From NCBI RefSeq assembly GCF_004403465.1, contig NZ_SOGQ01000030.1:7175-71174 (forward strand): a stretch of 64,000 nucleotides of DNA, written 5' to 3'. This DNA comes from Cryobacterium sinapicolor (GTDB lineage Bacteria; Actinomycetota; Actinomycetes; Actinomycetales; Microbacteriaceae). The position numbers and the translations under genes are program-made. The notes under the pieces are model-generated. The model searched no databases and was not told the origin of the DNA. It saw only the letters and a list, made by a program, of their open reading frames with translations. Of the stretch, positions 55,141 through 64,000 are shown in pieces; the first letter of the stretch is position 1; each line of letters begins with the position of its first letter.

Positions 55141-56784
55141 TCAGTGCTCGGAGGCCTTCTCGGCGCCGAAGCCGGTCATCGACCGAACGGACATCTCCGC
55201 GGCCAGCAGCGGGTCTTCCTTGCGGGTGCTGGTGACCGAGCCGAGCCAGCCCAGGAAGAACCCGACCGGGATGGAGATGATGCCGGGGTTGCTGAGCGGG
55301 AACCAGGCGAAATCGACGTCGGCACCGAACATCGACGTCTCCGTGCCGGAGAAGACCGGCGAGAAGATGATCAGTCCGACGGTGACCGCGAGGCCGCCGT
55401 ACATGCTCCACACGGCGCCGCGGGTGGTGAAGCCGCGCCAGAAGAGCGAGTACAGGATGGTCGGCAGGTTCGCGCTCGCCGCGACCGCGAAGGCCAGGGC
55501 CACCAGGAAGGCGATGTTCTGCCCCTGCACGCCGATGCCGCCGGCGATCGAGAGGATGCCGATGACGACGACGGTGCGACGTGCCACCTTGACCTCGGCG
55601 TCGGGGTCACCTTTGCCCTTCTTGATCACGCTCATGTAGATGTCGTGGGCGAAGGAGGTTGCGGCGGTGATCGTGATCCCGGCCACCACGGCCAGGATCG
55701 TGGCGAACGCGATGGCCGAAATGAAGCCGAGCAGCAGCGGTCCGCCGAGGGCGAGGGACAGCAGGGGTGCGGCCGAGTTCACGCCACCGGGAGCGGCGAG
55801 GATGGTGTCGGCCCCGACGAGCGCGGCGGCACCGAACCCGAGCACCAGGGTGAACAGGTAGAACGCGCCGATCAGCCAGATCGCCCAGACGACGGAGCGA
55901 CGGGCTTCCTTGGCGCTGGGAACCGTGTAGAAGCGCATCAGCACGTGCGGCAGACCCGCGGTGCCTAGGACCAGGGCGATGGCGAGCGAGACGAAGTCGA
56001 GCGGGTTCTCGCCGTACTTCAGGCCGGGCACCAGGATGGCGTCGGCCGGCACGCTCGTGGAGGCCGCGACGGCCGAGTCGAGGAGCGCCGAGAAGTTGAA
56101 GCCGTTGATGGCCAGCACCCACACGGTCATCGCGAACGCGCCGATGATGAGCAGGAAGGCCTTGATGATCTGAACCCAGGTGGTGCCCTTCATGCCGCCG
56201 ATGAGCACGTACATGATCATCAGGCCGCCGACGACGGTGACCACGACCGACTGCCCGACCTTGTCGTTGATGCCGAGGAGCAGTGACACGAGACCACCGG
56301 CTCCGGCCATCTGGGCCAGGAGGTAGAAGAAGCAGACGGCAAGGGTCGTCGTCGCCGCCGCCACGCGCACGGGACCCTGGCGCAGGCGGAAGGAGAGGAC
56401 ATCCGCCATGGTGTACTTGCCCGTGTTGCGCATCAGCTCGGCCACCAGCAGCAGGGCGACGAGCCAGGCCACGAGAAAGCCGATCGAGTACAGGAAGCCG
56501 TCATAGCCGCTGACCGCGATCGCCCCGACGATGCCGAGGAACGACGCCGCGGAGAGGTAGTCGCCGGCGATGGCGAACCCGTTCTGCGGGCCGGTGAAGG
56601 ACCGGCCGCCGGTGTAGTAGTCGGCCGCGGTCTTGTTGTTGCGCCCCGCCCGGATGACGACGATCAGGGTCACCGCCACGAAGGCGAGGAAGATCGAGAT
56701 GTTCAGAACGGGGTTGTTCTCCGAGGGTTCGACCGCCTGGGCCAGCCGGCCCGGCAGCGACTGCAGAATGCTGGTTGCGATCAT
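55141..56784 (-). CDS. Sodium/solute symporter, ActP/MctC-like monocarboxylate importer
   Basis: The 547-residue SSS-family protein has about 13 membrane helices. DYYTGGRSFTGPQNGFAIAGDYLSAASFLGI and LVLGTAGLPHVLMRFYTVPSAKEARRSV are typical of the acetate/propionate/pyruvate carriers ActP and MctC. The start overlaps the DUF485 gene by ATGA. Its neighbours (prpE and the methylcitrate genes) suggest propionate or acetate as substrate. Confidence 0.9.
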   Translation of the reverse strand: MIATSILQSLPGRLAQAVEPSENNPVLNISIFLAFVAVTLIVVIRAGRNNKTAADYYTGGRSFTGPQNGFAIAGDYLSAASFLGIVGAIAVSGYDGFLYSIGFLVAWLVALLLVAELMRNTGKYTMADVLSFRLRQGPVRVAAATTTLAVCFFYLLAQMAGAGGLVSLLLGINDKVGQSVVVTVVGGLMIMYVLIGGMKGTTWVQIIKAFLLIIGAFAMTVWVLAINGFNFSALLDSAVAASTSVPADAILVPGLKYGENPLDFVSLAIALVLGTAGLPHVLMRFYTVPSAKEARRSVVWAIWLIGAFYLFTLVLGFGAAALVGADTILAAPGGVNSAAPLLSLALGGPLLLGFISAIAFATILAVVAGITITAATSFAHDIYMSVIKKGKGDPDAEVKVARRTVVVIGILSIAGGIGVQGQNIAFLVALAFAVAASANLPTILYSLFWRGFTTRGAVWSMYGGLAVTVGLIIFSPVFSGTETSMFGADVDFAWFPLSNPGIISIPVGFFLGWLGSVTSTRKEDPLLAAEMSVRSMTGFGAEKASEH

Positions 56785-57140
56785 TTCTTGTCCATCTCCT
56801 CAAGCTCGGCACGCAGCTCTGCCCCGAGGGGGTCGAGGCGGCGGTTCGAGTACGACACGTACCACATGGTGATGGCGAAGGTGGTGACGAACTGGCCGAG
56901 TCCGAGCACCAGTCCGAGGTTGAACCTGCCGAACACCGGGATCGCCATCACGTCGGGCAGATACGCTGCGACGAGCACGAAGGCGAAGTACCAGATGAAG
57001 AAGAACGCTGCCAGCGGCAGCACGAATCCGCGCCGCCGCTTCTTCAGCTGGATGAACTTCGGGGTCTTCTCATACGCGATGTAGTCGATGGTGGACGGTA
57101 CTACTCCGTCCGGAAGTTTGTCTTTCAGTGATTCCGTCAT
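56781..57140 (-). CDS. DUF485 membrane protein
   Basis: The 119-residue protein has two membrane helices (RGFVLPLAAFFFIWYFAFVLVAAYL and GRFNLGLVLGLGQFVTTFAITMWYVSY), the usual partner of ActP-type symporters. AAAGGAG precedes the ATG. The C-terminus overlaps the symporter start. Confidence 0.9.
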   Translation of the reverse strand: MTESLKDKLPDGVVPSTIDYIAYEKTPKFIQLKKRRRGFVLPLAAFFFIWYFAFVLVAAYLPDVMAIPVFGRFNLGLVLGLGQFVTTFAITMWYVSYSNRRLDPLGAELRAELEEMDKK

Positions 57141-57218
57141 GCGGGCTCCTTTGCTCCGGTGAAGGGATGTGACTGTGTGGATGGTGATGGGGTGATCTGT
57201 GGGGGGTCGAGTGGTGCG

Positions 57219-59153
57219 TCAGGCGTGCGGGCCGACCCCATGCACGGCCTGCTTCAGGGCGTCGAGAACCGTGGGATCCTCGATCGTGGGCGGCACCGTG
57301 TAGGGCTCGCCGTCGACGATCTGCCGGATGGTCTTGCGGAGGATCTTTCCCGACCGGGTCTTCGGCAGCCGGTCCAGGATGGTCACGTCGCGGAACGCGG
57401 CCACCGGCCCGACATGCTCCCGGACCAGCGCGATGAGCTGCGCCGCAAGGGTGTCGTGGTCGATCGTGGCCCCGGCCTTGAGCGTGACGAAGCCGGCCGC
57501 ACGCTGTCCCTTGAGCGGGTCGTGCACGCCGAGCACGGCGCACTCGGCGACCGCGGGGTGCAGGGTCAGCACCTCCTCAAGCGAGCCGGTGGACAGCCGG
57601 TGCCCGGCGACGTTGATCACGTCGTCGGTGCGGCCCATCACATAGAGGTAGCCGTCCTCGTCGAAGTGGCCGGAGTCGCCGGTGGCGTAGAACCCGGGGA
57701 AGGCGGACAGGTACGCGCTCTCAAACCGTTCCTCGCTGCCCCAGACTCCGAGCAGGGTGCCGGGCGGCAGGGGCAGGCGAATGGCGATGTTGCCGTCCTT
57801 GCCGGCCTTCGTGACCGGCTTGCCCCTGGAATCGAGGATGGCTATGTCGTAGCCGGGAACCGGGAATGTGGCCGAGCCCGGTTTCGTCGGGATGTCGGCG
57901 ATGCCCCGCGGGTTCGCCGCGATCGCCCAGCCGGTCTCAGTCTGCCACCAGTGGTCGACCACTGGGCAGTGCAGCCCGTCGTTCGCCCAGTGGTAGGTCT
58001 CCGGGTCGAGGCGTTCGCCGGCCAGGAACAGCCCGTGCAGGCTGCGGATGTCGTGTTTCGCCAATTCGACCAGGTCCGGGTCGACGCGGCGGATGGCGCG
58101 GATGGCCGTGGGCGCCGTGAACAGGACCGACACCTGGTAGTCCTCCACCACACGCCAGAATGCCCCGGCATCCGGGGTGCCGACCGGTTTGCCCTCGTAG
58201 ATGACCGTGGTGGCGCCGACGAGCAGCGGGGCGTAGACGATGTAGGAGTGGCCGACGACCCAGCCCACGTCCGAGGCCGCCCAGAAGACGTCGCCCGGCT
58301 TGACGTCGTAGATGTTGGCCATGGACCAGGCCAGGGCTACGGCATGGCCGCCGTTGTCGCGGACGATCCCTTTCGGGTTTCCGGTCGTTCCGGAGGTGTA
58401 CAGGATGTAGAGCGGGTCCTCGGAGCGCAGGCTGACCGCCGCAGCCGGGGAGGCCTCGTTCTCCTCGTGGGCCCAGTCCAGCCAGGTCACGTCGCCGGTG
58501 CCGGCGTAGTCGGCGGCGCAGCCGGGGATCATCTCCCGGTCGCGCACGATGACTGTGCGCACCGAGCCCTTGCTGCGGGCGAGGGCGCGTTGCACCAGGG
58601 GCAGGTATTCGACCGCCCGGCCCGGCTCGAGGCCGCCGGAGGCGGTCACGATCACGGTCGGCCGGGCGTCGTCGATCCGCACGGCGAGCTCGCTGGCGGC
58701 GAAGCCGCCGAAGACGACGGAGTGGATGGCGCCGATGCGGGCACAGGCCAGCATTGCGACGATGGCTTCGGGGATCATCGGCAGGTAGACGATCACTCGG
58801 TCGCCCTGGCCGACGCCGCTGGCACGGAGCACACCGGCGAAGCGCTCGACGCGCCCCAGGAGTTCGCGATAGCTCAGGCGGACCCGGGTGCCGGACATCG
58901 CCGAGTCGTAGATGACGGCCGTCTGGTCGCCGCGGCCGGCGAGCACGTGGCGGTCGAGCGCGTTGTAGCTGGTGTTGAGTTCGCCGTCGGGGAACCAGCG
59001 CCAGGCGCCGGGGGAACGTCCCTCCAGTGCCACCGCCGGCGGCCGGACCCAGTCGATCGCCTGGGCTGCCTGCAGCCAGAACGCCGAGCGCGTGCCGTCG
59101 TCAATGCTTCGCTGCCACAGGTCGTGATACCCCGCCGACGCTTCCGCTGACAT
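57219..59153 (-). CDS. prpE: Propionate-CoA ligase, PrpE-type AMP-forming synthetase
   Basis: From ATG 59153 (MSAEASAGYHDLW) the protein has 644 residues. Acyl-AMP synthetase motifs are LYILYTSGTTGNPKGIVRD, WWQTETGWAIAANP and the C-terminal catalytic Lys in TRSGKILRKTIRQ. The sequence is closer to PrpE than to Acs. GGGGAGG lies before the ATG. A long in-frame opening to 60317 runs through the GntR gene and is rejected. It feeds propionyl-CoA into the methylcitrate genes. The promoter overlaps a GntR operator-like palindrome. Confidence 0.92.
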   Translation of the reverse strand: MSAEASAGYHDLWQRSIDDGTRSAFWLQAAQAIDWVRPPAVALEGRSPGAWRWFPDGELNTSYNALDRHVLAGRGDQTAVIYDSAMSGTRVRLSYRELLGRVERFAGVLRASGVGQGDRVIVYLPMIPEAIVAMLACARIGAIHSVVFGGFAASELAVRIDDARPTVIVTASGGLEPGRAVEYLPLVQRALARSKGSVRTVIVRDREMIPGCAADYAGTGDVTWLDWAHEENEASPAAAVSLRSEDPLYILYTSGTTGNPKGIVRDNGGHAVALAWSMANIYDVKPGDVFWAASDVGWVVGHSYIVYAPLLVGATTVIYEGKPVGTPDAGAFWRVVEDYQVSVLFTAPTAIRAIRRVDPDLVELAKHDIRSLHGLFLAGERLDPETYHWANDGLHCPVVDHWWQTETGWAIAANPRGIADIPTKPGSATFPVPGYDIAILDSRGKPVTKAGKDGNIAIRLPLPPGTLLGVWGSEERFESAYLSAFPGFYATGDSGHFDEDGYLYVMGRTDDVINVAGHRLSTGSLEEVLTLHPAVAECAVLGVHDPLKGQRAAGFVTLKAGATIDHDTLAAQLIALVREHVGPVAAFRDVTILDRLPKTRSGKILRKTIRQIVDGEPYTVPPTIEDPTVLDALKQAVHGVGPHA

Positions 59154-59175
59154 TCGAACCTCCCCGTTGAAGTTC

Positions 59176-59189
59176 CTATGTATACATAG
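59176..59189. promoter_or_regulatory. GntR operator-like palindrome A
   Basis: CTATGTATACATAG is a perfect 14-bp palindrome, 23 bp upstream of the prpE start and containing TATACA, the prpE -10 candidate. A repressor bound here would block prpE. Confidence 0.6.
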
Positions 59190-59231
59190 AATTCGTGAAG
59201 TCTGGCACATAACCCGCAATATGGGAATAAC

Positions 59232-59948
59232 ATGTGGTTTGTGTATACAGAAACCCCAACGGCGGGGAACACAGCCCCGGTTCGAGCGAGTGAACGCGCC
59301 TACCGGCAGCTGCGCGGCGAGATTCTCGATGGCCTTCTGGCGCCCGGCACCGGGCTGCTCGAGGTGGAGCAAGCCGCCCGGATCGGGGTGTCGCGCACAC
59401 CACTTCGCGCGGCGATCGCCCGGCTGATCGCCGACGGCCTCGTGGCCGGCCGCCCCGGCCGCGGTTTCATGGTCACCGAGATGAACGTGGACAGCATCGG
59501 GGAACTCTACGAGGTGCGGCGGGCCCTGGAGGAACACGCCGCCCGGATCGCCGCCGAGCGCCGCGACCCGGCGGTCTTCGAGGCCCTGCGCACGCAATTC
59601 CTTGTGGCCTCGGAGCTGATCCTGCAGGGCGAACCGGGACTGCGCCGCTACTACGAGCTGATCGACGAGTTCGACCTGGCCCTCGACGAGGCCGTGGCGA
59701 ACCCCTTCCTCGTGGGGGCGCTCGCCGGGGTGCGGACACACCTCGCCCGCATCCGTCGCCTGGCCAGGGACAACCCGGACCGGCTTCGCAGCGCCGCGGC
59801 TGAGCACCTGCTCATCGTGGACGCGGTGCTGGCCGGCGACTCGTCGCTGGCCGCGCACGCCACGCACGTGCACCTCCACCAGAGCCTCACCAGCGTTCTC
59901 GCGACGCTCCAAGGGTCCTCGGCCGTCCCGGCCGGCCAATCGCACTAA
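59232..59948 (+). CDS. GntR family regulator (FCD/FadR type) of propionate genes
   Basis: The 238-residue protein has a winged HTH (AYRQLRGEILDGLLAPGTGLLEVEQAARIGVSRTPLRAAIARLIADGLV) and an all-helical FCD effector domain (about 90-225) with metal or carboxylate-binding His residues in HLLIVDAVLAGDSSLAAHATHVHLH. It lies divergent from prpE and 33 bp before prpD. A second TGTATACA site lies in its own first codons, consistent with autorepression. Confidence 0.88.
   Translation: MWFVYTETPTAGNTAPVRASERAYRQLRGEILDGLLAPGTGLLEVEQAARIGVSRTPLRAAIARLIADGLVAGRPGRGFMVTEMNVDSIGELYEVRRALEEHAARIAAERRDPAVFEALRTQFLVASELILQGEPGLRRYYELIDEFDLALDEAVANPFLVGALAGVRTHLARIRRLARDNPDRLRSAAAEHLLIVDAVLAGDSSLAAHATHVHLHQSLTSVLATLQGSSAVPAGQSH
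59242..59249. promoter_or_regulatory. GntR operator-like site B
   Basis: TGTATACA, the core of palindrome A, recurs inside the first codons of the GntR gene. The 66-bp centre-to-centre distance from site A could allow looping. Confidence 0.4.
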
Positions 59949-59981
59949 TCGCATCAGTCGAACTACTCGAAGGGATCCACC

Positions 59982-61517
59982 GTGCAGCTTCACCATGTTC
60001 GTGTTCACCGCAGCGACGAGAACCTCGCCCGCACCGATCAGCTGGCCTGGAAGATCGCTGAGGTCGCCGCCGACCCGGTCGCGGTGAGCGACGAGGTGAC
60101 CGAGATGATCGTCAACCGCGTGATCGACAACGCCGCGGTCGCCGCGGCGTCGCTGACCCGGCGCCCGGTGGTGTCGGCCCGTTCGCAGGCCCTGGCGCAT
60201 CCGCGCTCGTTCAACGGAGTCGGTGCGACCGTGTTCGGTGAGCAGCGCTCCCGCCGGGTGTCGCCGGAGTGGGCGGCCTGGGCCAACGGGGTGGCCGTGC
60301 GTGAGCTCGACTACCACGACACGTTCCTCGCCGCCGAGTACTCACACCCCGGCGACAACATCCCGCCGGTCGTCGCGGTGGCCCAGCACCTCGCCATCGC
60401 CCGCGGCCTGACCGGTGGCGATCTCGTGCGCGGGATCGCCACGGGCTATGAGATCCAGATCGACCTGGTCAAGGGCATCAGCCTGCACGCGCACAAGATC
60501 GACCACGTGGCTCACCTCGGCCCGTCGGCCGCCGCCGGAATCGGCACCCTGCTCGGTCTCGACCCCGAGACCATCTTCCAGGCGGTGGGGCAGGCCCTGC
60601 ACACCACGACGGCCACCCGGCAGTCGCGCAAGGGCGAGATCTCCAGCTGGAAGGCCCACGCGCCGGCCTTCGCCGGCAAGATGGCTGTGGAGGCGGTCGA
60701 CCGCGCGATGCGCGGCGAAACCAGCCCCACCCCGATCTACGAGGGTGAAGACGGCGTGATCGCCTGGCTGCTCGACGGCCCGGATGCCGCCTACGAGGTC
60801 TCGCTGCCCTCGATCGGTGAGGCCAAACGCGCCATCCTCGACAGCTACACCAAGGAGCACTCTGCGGAGTACCAGGCGCAGGCGTGGATCGACCTGGCCC
60901 GGAAGCTGCACCGGGAGCACCCGGCGCTGATCGACCCGGCCAACGTCGCATCCGTCGTCATCCACACCAGCCACCACACCCACTATGTGATCGGTTCGGG
61001 CGCGAACGACCCGCAGAAGTACGACCCCACGGCCAGCCGCGAGACCCTCGACCACTCCATTCCCTATATCTTCACGGTCGCCCTGCAGGACGGCAGCTGG
61101 CACCATGTGGACTCCTACCGGCCCGAACGCGCCGGCCGAGCCGACACGATCGCCCTCTGGAACAAGGTGACCACCACCGAGGACCCGGAGTGGACCCGCC
61201 GGTACCACTCGCTCGACCCGGCCGAGAAGGCCTTCGGCGGCCGCGTCGAGATCGCGCTCACCGACGGCAGCCGGATCGTGGACGAGATCGCCGTCGCCGA
61301 CGCCCACCCGCTCGGCGCGAAGCCGTTCGGGCGGGCCGAGTACGTGCACAAGTTCCGCACCCTCGCGCAGGACGTCGTCGAGGAGGGTGAGATCGTGCGG
61401 TTCCTCAGCGCGGCCGAACGCCTGCCACGGCTCGGCGCCGGCGAACTCGGCCAGCTCACCATCGTGGCCCGCAACGGGCTGATCGCCTCGCTCCCCACCC
61501 CGAACGGAATCTTCTGA
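59982..61517 (+). CDS. prpD: 2-methylcitrate dehydratase PrpD (MmgE/PrpD family)
   Basis: The 511-residue enzyme starts at GTG with AAGGGA upstream. It converts 2-methylcitrate toward cis-2-methylaconitate. Visible family signatures are [25 protein letters not shown] and [22 protein letters not shown]. Its stop overlaps the prpB ATG by one base (TGATG). Confidence 0.93.
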   Translation: MQLHHVRVHRSDENLARTDQLAWKIAEVAADPVAVSDEVTEMIVNRVIDNAAVAAASLTRRPVVSARSQALAHPRSFNGVGATVFGEQRSRRVSPEWAAWANGVAVRELDYHDTFLAAEYSHPGDNIPPVVAVAQHLAIARGLTGGDLVRGIATGYEIQIDLVKGISLHAHKIDHVAHLGPSAAAGIGTLLGLDPETIFQAVGQALHTTTATRQSRKGEISSWKAHAPAFAGKMAVEAVDRAMRGETSPTPIYEGEDGVIAWLLDGPDAAYEVSLPSIGEAKRAILDSYTKEHSAEYQAQAWIDLARKLHREHPALIDPANVASVVIHTSHHTHYVIGSGANDPQKYDPTASRETLDHSIPYIFTVALQDGSWHHVDSYRPERAGRADTIALWNKVTTTEDPEWTRRYHSLDPAEKAFGGRVEIALTDGSRIVDEIAVADAHPLGAKPFGRAEYVHKFRTLAQDVVEEGEIVRFLSAAERLPRLGAGELGQLTIVARNGLIASLPTPNGIF

Positions 61518-62428
61518 TGCTGTACTCGACTCTGACCCCGGCGGACAAGCGGGCCGCGTTCCGCGCGGACCTGGCGAGCGGCCGGCTGCTGCGCTTCCCG
61601 GGGGCGTTCAACCCGCTGTCGGCCCGGCTGATCGCGGCCAAGGGCTTCGAAGGGGTGTACATCTCCGGAGCGGTGCTCTCGGCCGACCTGGGGCTGCCCG
61701 ACATCGGCCTGACCACCCTCACCGAGGTGGCCGGCCGGAGCCAGCAGATCGCCCGGATGAGCGACCTGCCCACGATCGTGGACGCCGACACCGGTTTCGG
61801 CGAGCCGATGAACGTGGCGCGCACGATCCAGACGCTCGAGGATGCCGGCCTGGCCGGCATGCACATCGAGGATCAGGTCAATCCGAAACGCTGCGGTCAT
61901 CTGGATGGCAAGCAGGTCGTCGACGACGGAACGGCGGCCAAGCGCATCCGCGCGGCGGTGGACGCCCGGCGCGACCCGAACTTCCTGATCATGGCGCGCA
62001 CGGACATCCGTGCCGTCGACGGTCTGGCCGCCGCGGTCGACCGGGCAAAGAAACTCGTCGACGCCGGGGCCGACGCGATCTTCCCGGAGGCGATGGCGTC
62101 CCTGGCCGAGTTCGCGGCCATCCGAGCCGCCGTGGACGTGCCGGTGCTGGCGAACATGACCGAATTCGGCAAGGGTGAGCTCTACACGACCCGGCAGTTG
62201 GCGGATGTCGGCATGAACATCGTCATCTTCCCGGTGTCCCTGCTGCGGCTCGCGATGGGCGCGGCCGAACGCGGCCTCGACACCATCGAGGCGGAGGGGT
62301 CGCTGACGAGCCTGCTGCCGGAGATGCAGCACCGGGCGAGGCTCTACGAGCTGCTCGACTACGAGTCGTACAGCCATTTCGATTCCGGCGTCTTCAACTT
62401 CACCCTCAACCCGGATGTTGCCTCGTAA
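61517..62428 (+). CDS. prpB: Methylisocitrate lyase PrpB
   Basis: The 303-residue (beta/alpha)8 enzyme of the isocitrate-lyase superfamily has the catalytic motif KRCGH in EDQVNPKRCGHLDGKQ and metal site IVDADTGFGEP. It yields pyruvate and succinate, the last step of the pathway. Coupled to prpD by a 1-bp overlap. Confidence 0.94.
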   Translation: MLYSTLTPADKRAAFRADLASGRLLRFPGAFNPLSARLIAAKGFEGVYISGAVLSADLGLPDIGLTTLTEVAGRSQQIARMSDLPTIVDADTGFGEPMNVARTIQTLEDAGLAGMHIEDQVNPKRCGHLDGKQVVDDGTAAKRIRAAVDARRDPNFLIMARTDIRAVDGLAAAVDRAKKLVDAGADAIFPEAMASLAEFAAIRAAVDVPVLANMTEFGKGELYTTRQLADVGMNIVIFPVSLLRLAMGAAERGLDTIEAEGSLTSLLPEMQHRARLYELLDYESYSHFDSGVFNFTLNPDVAS

Positions 62429-62474
62429 CATTCCGGCCCCGCACGCAGATCCAGTCTCAACGCAAGGGAGCGAC

Positions 62475-63605
62475 ATGAGTCAGAACGAACCGACCGTCTA
62501 CAAGGGCCTCGCCGGCGTCGTGGTCGACCACACGCAGGTGTCCAAGGTCAACCCGGACACGAACTCGCTGCTGTACCGCGGCTACCCGGTGCAGGAGCTG
62601 GCGGCGCAGAAGAGCTTCGAGGAGGTGGCCTACCTGCTCTGGCACGGCGAACTGCCGACCGACGTCGAGTTGGGCGAATTCGAGGAGCTGGAGCGTTCGC
62701 TCCGGCACCTGGCGCCCGCGGTGAAGCGCGTCATCGACGAGCTGCCGATGACGGCGCACCCGATGGACGTCGTGCGCACGGCGGTCAGCCTGATCGGGGC
62801 GAACGATCCCGACGCGGCGGATGCGTCGCCGGCGGTCAACCGCGCCAAGGGTCTGCGGCTCTGGGCCCAGATGCCGGCCATCGTGGCCTACGATCAGCGC
62901 CGTCGTCGCGGCCTCGAGCTGATCGAACCGCGCAGCGACCTGGGCTATTCGGCGAACTTCCTGTTCATGACGTTCGGCGAGGTGCCCGAACTCGTGGTCG
63001 TGAACGCGTTCGACGTGTCGATGATCATGTACGCGGAGCACTCCTTCAACGCGTCAACGTTCACCGCGCGGGTGATCACCTCCACCCTGTCCGACCTGCA
63101 CTCTGCGGTCACCGGCGCGATCGGGGCGCTCAAGGGCCCACTGCACGGCGGGGCGAACGAGGCCGTGATGCACATCTTCGACGAGGTCGGGCTCGGCCTG
63201 GGGGCCGGGGAGCGCGCGGAGGCGTGGCTGAACGAGACCCTCGCCGCCAAGCGCAAGGTGATGGGCTTCGGCCACCGGGTGTACAAGCACGGGGACTCGC
63301 GGGTGCCGACCATGCGCACCGCGCTGGTCACTCTGGTCGAGCACTACGACCGGCCCGACCTGCTGGAGCTCTACGAATCCCTCGAGGCCGGGATGACCCA
63401 GCGCACCGGCATCCTGCCGAACCTGGACTATCCGTCGGGGCCGGCGTACAACCTGATGGGATTCGACACCCTCACCTTCACGCCGATCTTCGTCGCGGCC
63501 CGCCTCACCGGGTGGACCGCGCACATCATCGAGCAGACGGCGTCGAACGCCCTGATCCGGCCGCTGTCGATCTACAACGGCCACGAGGAGCGGCACCTGG
63601 CCTGA
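62475..63605 (+). CDS. prpC: 2-methylcitrate synthase PrpC
   Basis: From ATG 62475 (MSQNEPTVYKGL) the protein has 376 residues. It is a citrate-synthase fold with catalytic His and Asp regions EHSFNASTFTARV, GPLHGGANEAV and MGFGHRVYKHGDSR. It condenses propionyl-CoA with oxaloacetate. AAGGGAG precedes the start; an opening at 62415 overlaps prpB. Confidence 0.93.
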   Translation: MSQNEPTVYKGLAGVVVDHTQVSKVNPDTNSLLYRGYPVQELAAQKSFEEVAYLLWHGELPTDVELGEFEELERSLRHLAPAVKRVIDELPMTAHPMDVVRTAVSLIGANDPDAADASPAVNRAKGLRLWAQMPAIVAYDQRRRRGLELIEPRSDLGYSANFLFMTFGEVPELVVVNAFDVSMIMYAEHSFNASTFTARVITSTLSDLHSAVTGAIGALKGPLHGGANEAVMHIFDEVGLGLGAGERAEAWLNETLAAKRKVMGFGHRVYKHGDSRVPTMRTALVTLVEHYDRPDLLELYESLEAGMTQRTGILPNLDYPSGPAYNLMGFDTLTFTPIFVAARLTGWTAHIIEQTASNALIRPLSIYNGHEERHLA

Positions 63606-63665
63606 CCGGCGGCGGCGCGGGCGGTGAACGGGCGGTGACCGCGCCGTGACCTATCAGTGGTGACC

Positions 63666-63671
63666 TAGCAT
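63666..63671 (+). promoter_or_regulatory. -10 element of the phosphoribosyltransferase gene
   Basis: TAGCAT is six bases before ATG 63678, a leaderless-type arrangement. GTGACCTA occurs twice just upstream. Confidence 0.4.
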
Positions 63672-63677
63672 TGGGAA

Positions 63678-64000
63678 ATGGGATTCGACGCGGACGACGC
63701 TGCAAGTGATGTGACCGGAATTGAGCGGGAAGTGCTGGGCTGGGACGTGTTCGCGGACGCGTCCCGGCAGCTCTCCAAGGCGGTGCTGTCGAGCGGTTTC
63801 CGGCCGGATGTCGTGATCGCCATCGCCCGCGGCGGGCTGCTGCTCGCCGGTGCCATGTCGTACGCGCTGGGCACCAAGAACTGCGGCAGCATCAACGTGC
63901 AGTTCTACACCGGCGTCGACCAGCGCCTCCCCGAGCCGGTCCTGTCGGGACCGATGCTCGACGCGCCGTCGCTGACCGGCCTGCGCGTGCTGCTCGTCGA
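63678..64000 (+). CDS. Phosphoribosyltransferase family protein (3' end outside the window)
   Basis: The open frame from ATG 63678 (MGFDADDAASDVTG) continues to the window edge, at least 107 residues. GWDVFADASRQLSKAVLS, then VVIAIARGGLLLAGAMSYALG, VQFYTGVDQRLPEPV and the PRPP-loop beginning LRVLLVD match the hypoxanthine/xanthine phosphoribosyltransferase family (COG2236-like). The substrate is uncertain. Confidence 0.82.
   Translation, partial: MGFDADDAASDVTGIEREVLGWDVFADASRQLSKAVLSSGFRPDVVIAIARGGLLLAGAMSYALGTKNCGSINVQFYTGVDQRLPEPVLSGPMLDAPSLTGLRVLLV

Noticed and set aside
59154-60317. N-terminal extension of PrpE on the minus strand
   Set aside because: It would pass through the GntR gene and the prpD start; the start at 59153 has a ribosome-binding site and fits the family length.

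Overview
The window is a high-GC actinobacterial chromosome segment. MtrAB-LpqB, WhiB1, SigH with a zinc anti-sigma factor, Kgd, long HPF and many GTG or leaderless-type starts point to Actinomycetota. The overall gene set resembles Microbacteriaceae (Cryobacterium/Leifsonia-like); that family call is inference. From family knowledge, 7.6-30 kb carries the genes of the Mycobacterium tuberculosis Rv3246c-Rv3219 neighbourhood (mtrA, mtrB, lpqB, comF, hpf, secA, Rv3235-like, pdtaS, whiB1, rsgA, aroA, sigH, rsrA), partly rearranged. Positions 34.7-38.9 kb correspond to guaB1 plus the paired CNNM/CBS genes (Rv1843c-Rv1841c).

Layout. 0-7.5 kb: the end of a Lys/Pro/Ala-repeat ORF, an RDD/SpoIIM divergent pair and a tightly overlapping minus-strand operon (membrane protein, DUF4129, DUF4350, MoxR, DUF58). 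7.6-16.1 kb: the envelope two-component system MtrAB-LpqB, ComF, ribosome hibernation factor and SecA. 16.6-23 kb: hypothetical genes, a small SAF/CpaE-like operon and a DUF5671 membrane pair. 23-30.7 kb: PdtaS, WhiB1, peroxiredoxin, RsgA-AroA, SigH-RsrA and a VOC protein. 30.8-44 kb: Kgd, GuaB1, two CNNM proteins, an OYE-type reductase, NnrD, a GT87-like membrane protein, a thiamine-binding protein and an MFS transporter. 44-49 kb: a three-gene signalling unit (histidine kinase, kinase-like membrane protein with no visible catalytic motifs, NarL-type regulator) and a DUF4389 protein. 49-55 kb: metY-metX, an acyltransferase, an SDR and butanediol dehydrogenase. 55-63.6 kb: carboxylate uptake (ActP-like symporter plus DUF485) and the methylcitrate pathway (prpE, GntR regulator, prpD, prpB, prpC). 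The last gene, a phosphoribosyltransferase, runs off the end.

The most unusual content is intergenic. Five copies of an exactly 87-bp palindromic element (16267, 18151, 26243, 42621, 50285) share nearly invariant 22-nt outer arms but have divergent interiors. All five lie between genes, and two of them sit beside GC-rich tandem repeats. Other regulatory signals include a SigH/SigR-type promoter (GGAAT-N18-GTT) plus a second, leaderless-type promoter for a shorter SigH, GntR operators containing TGTATACA in the prp divergent region, two perfect DnaA boxes, and a metY leader with a strong hairpin and a palindrome over the ribosome-binding region.
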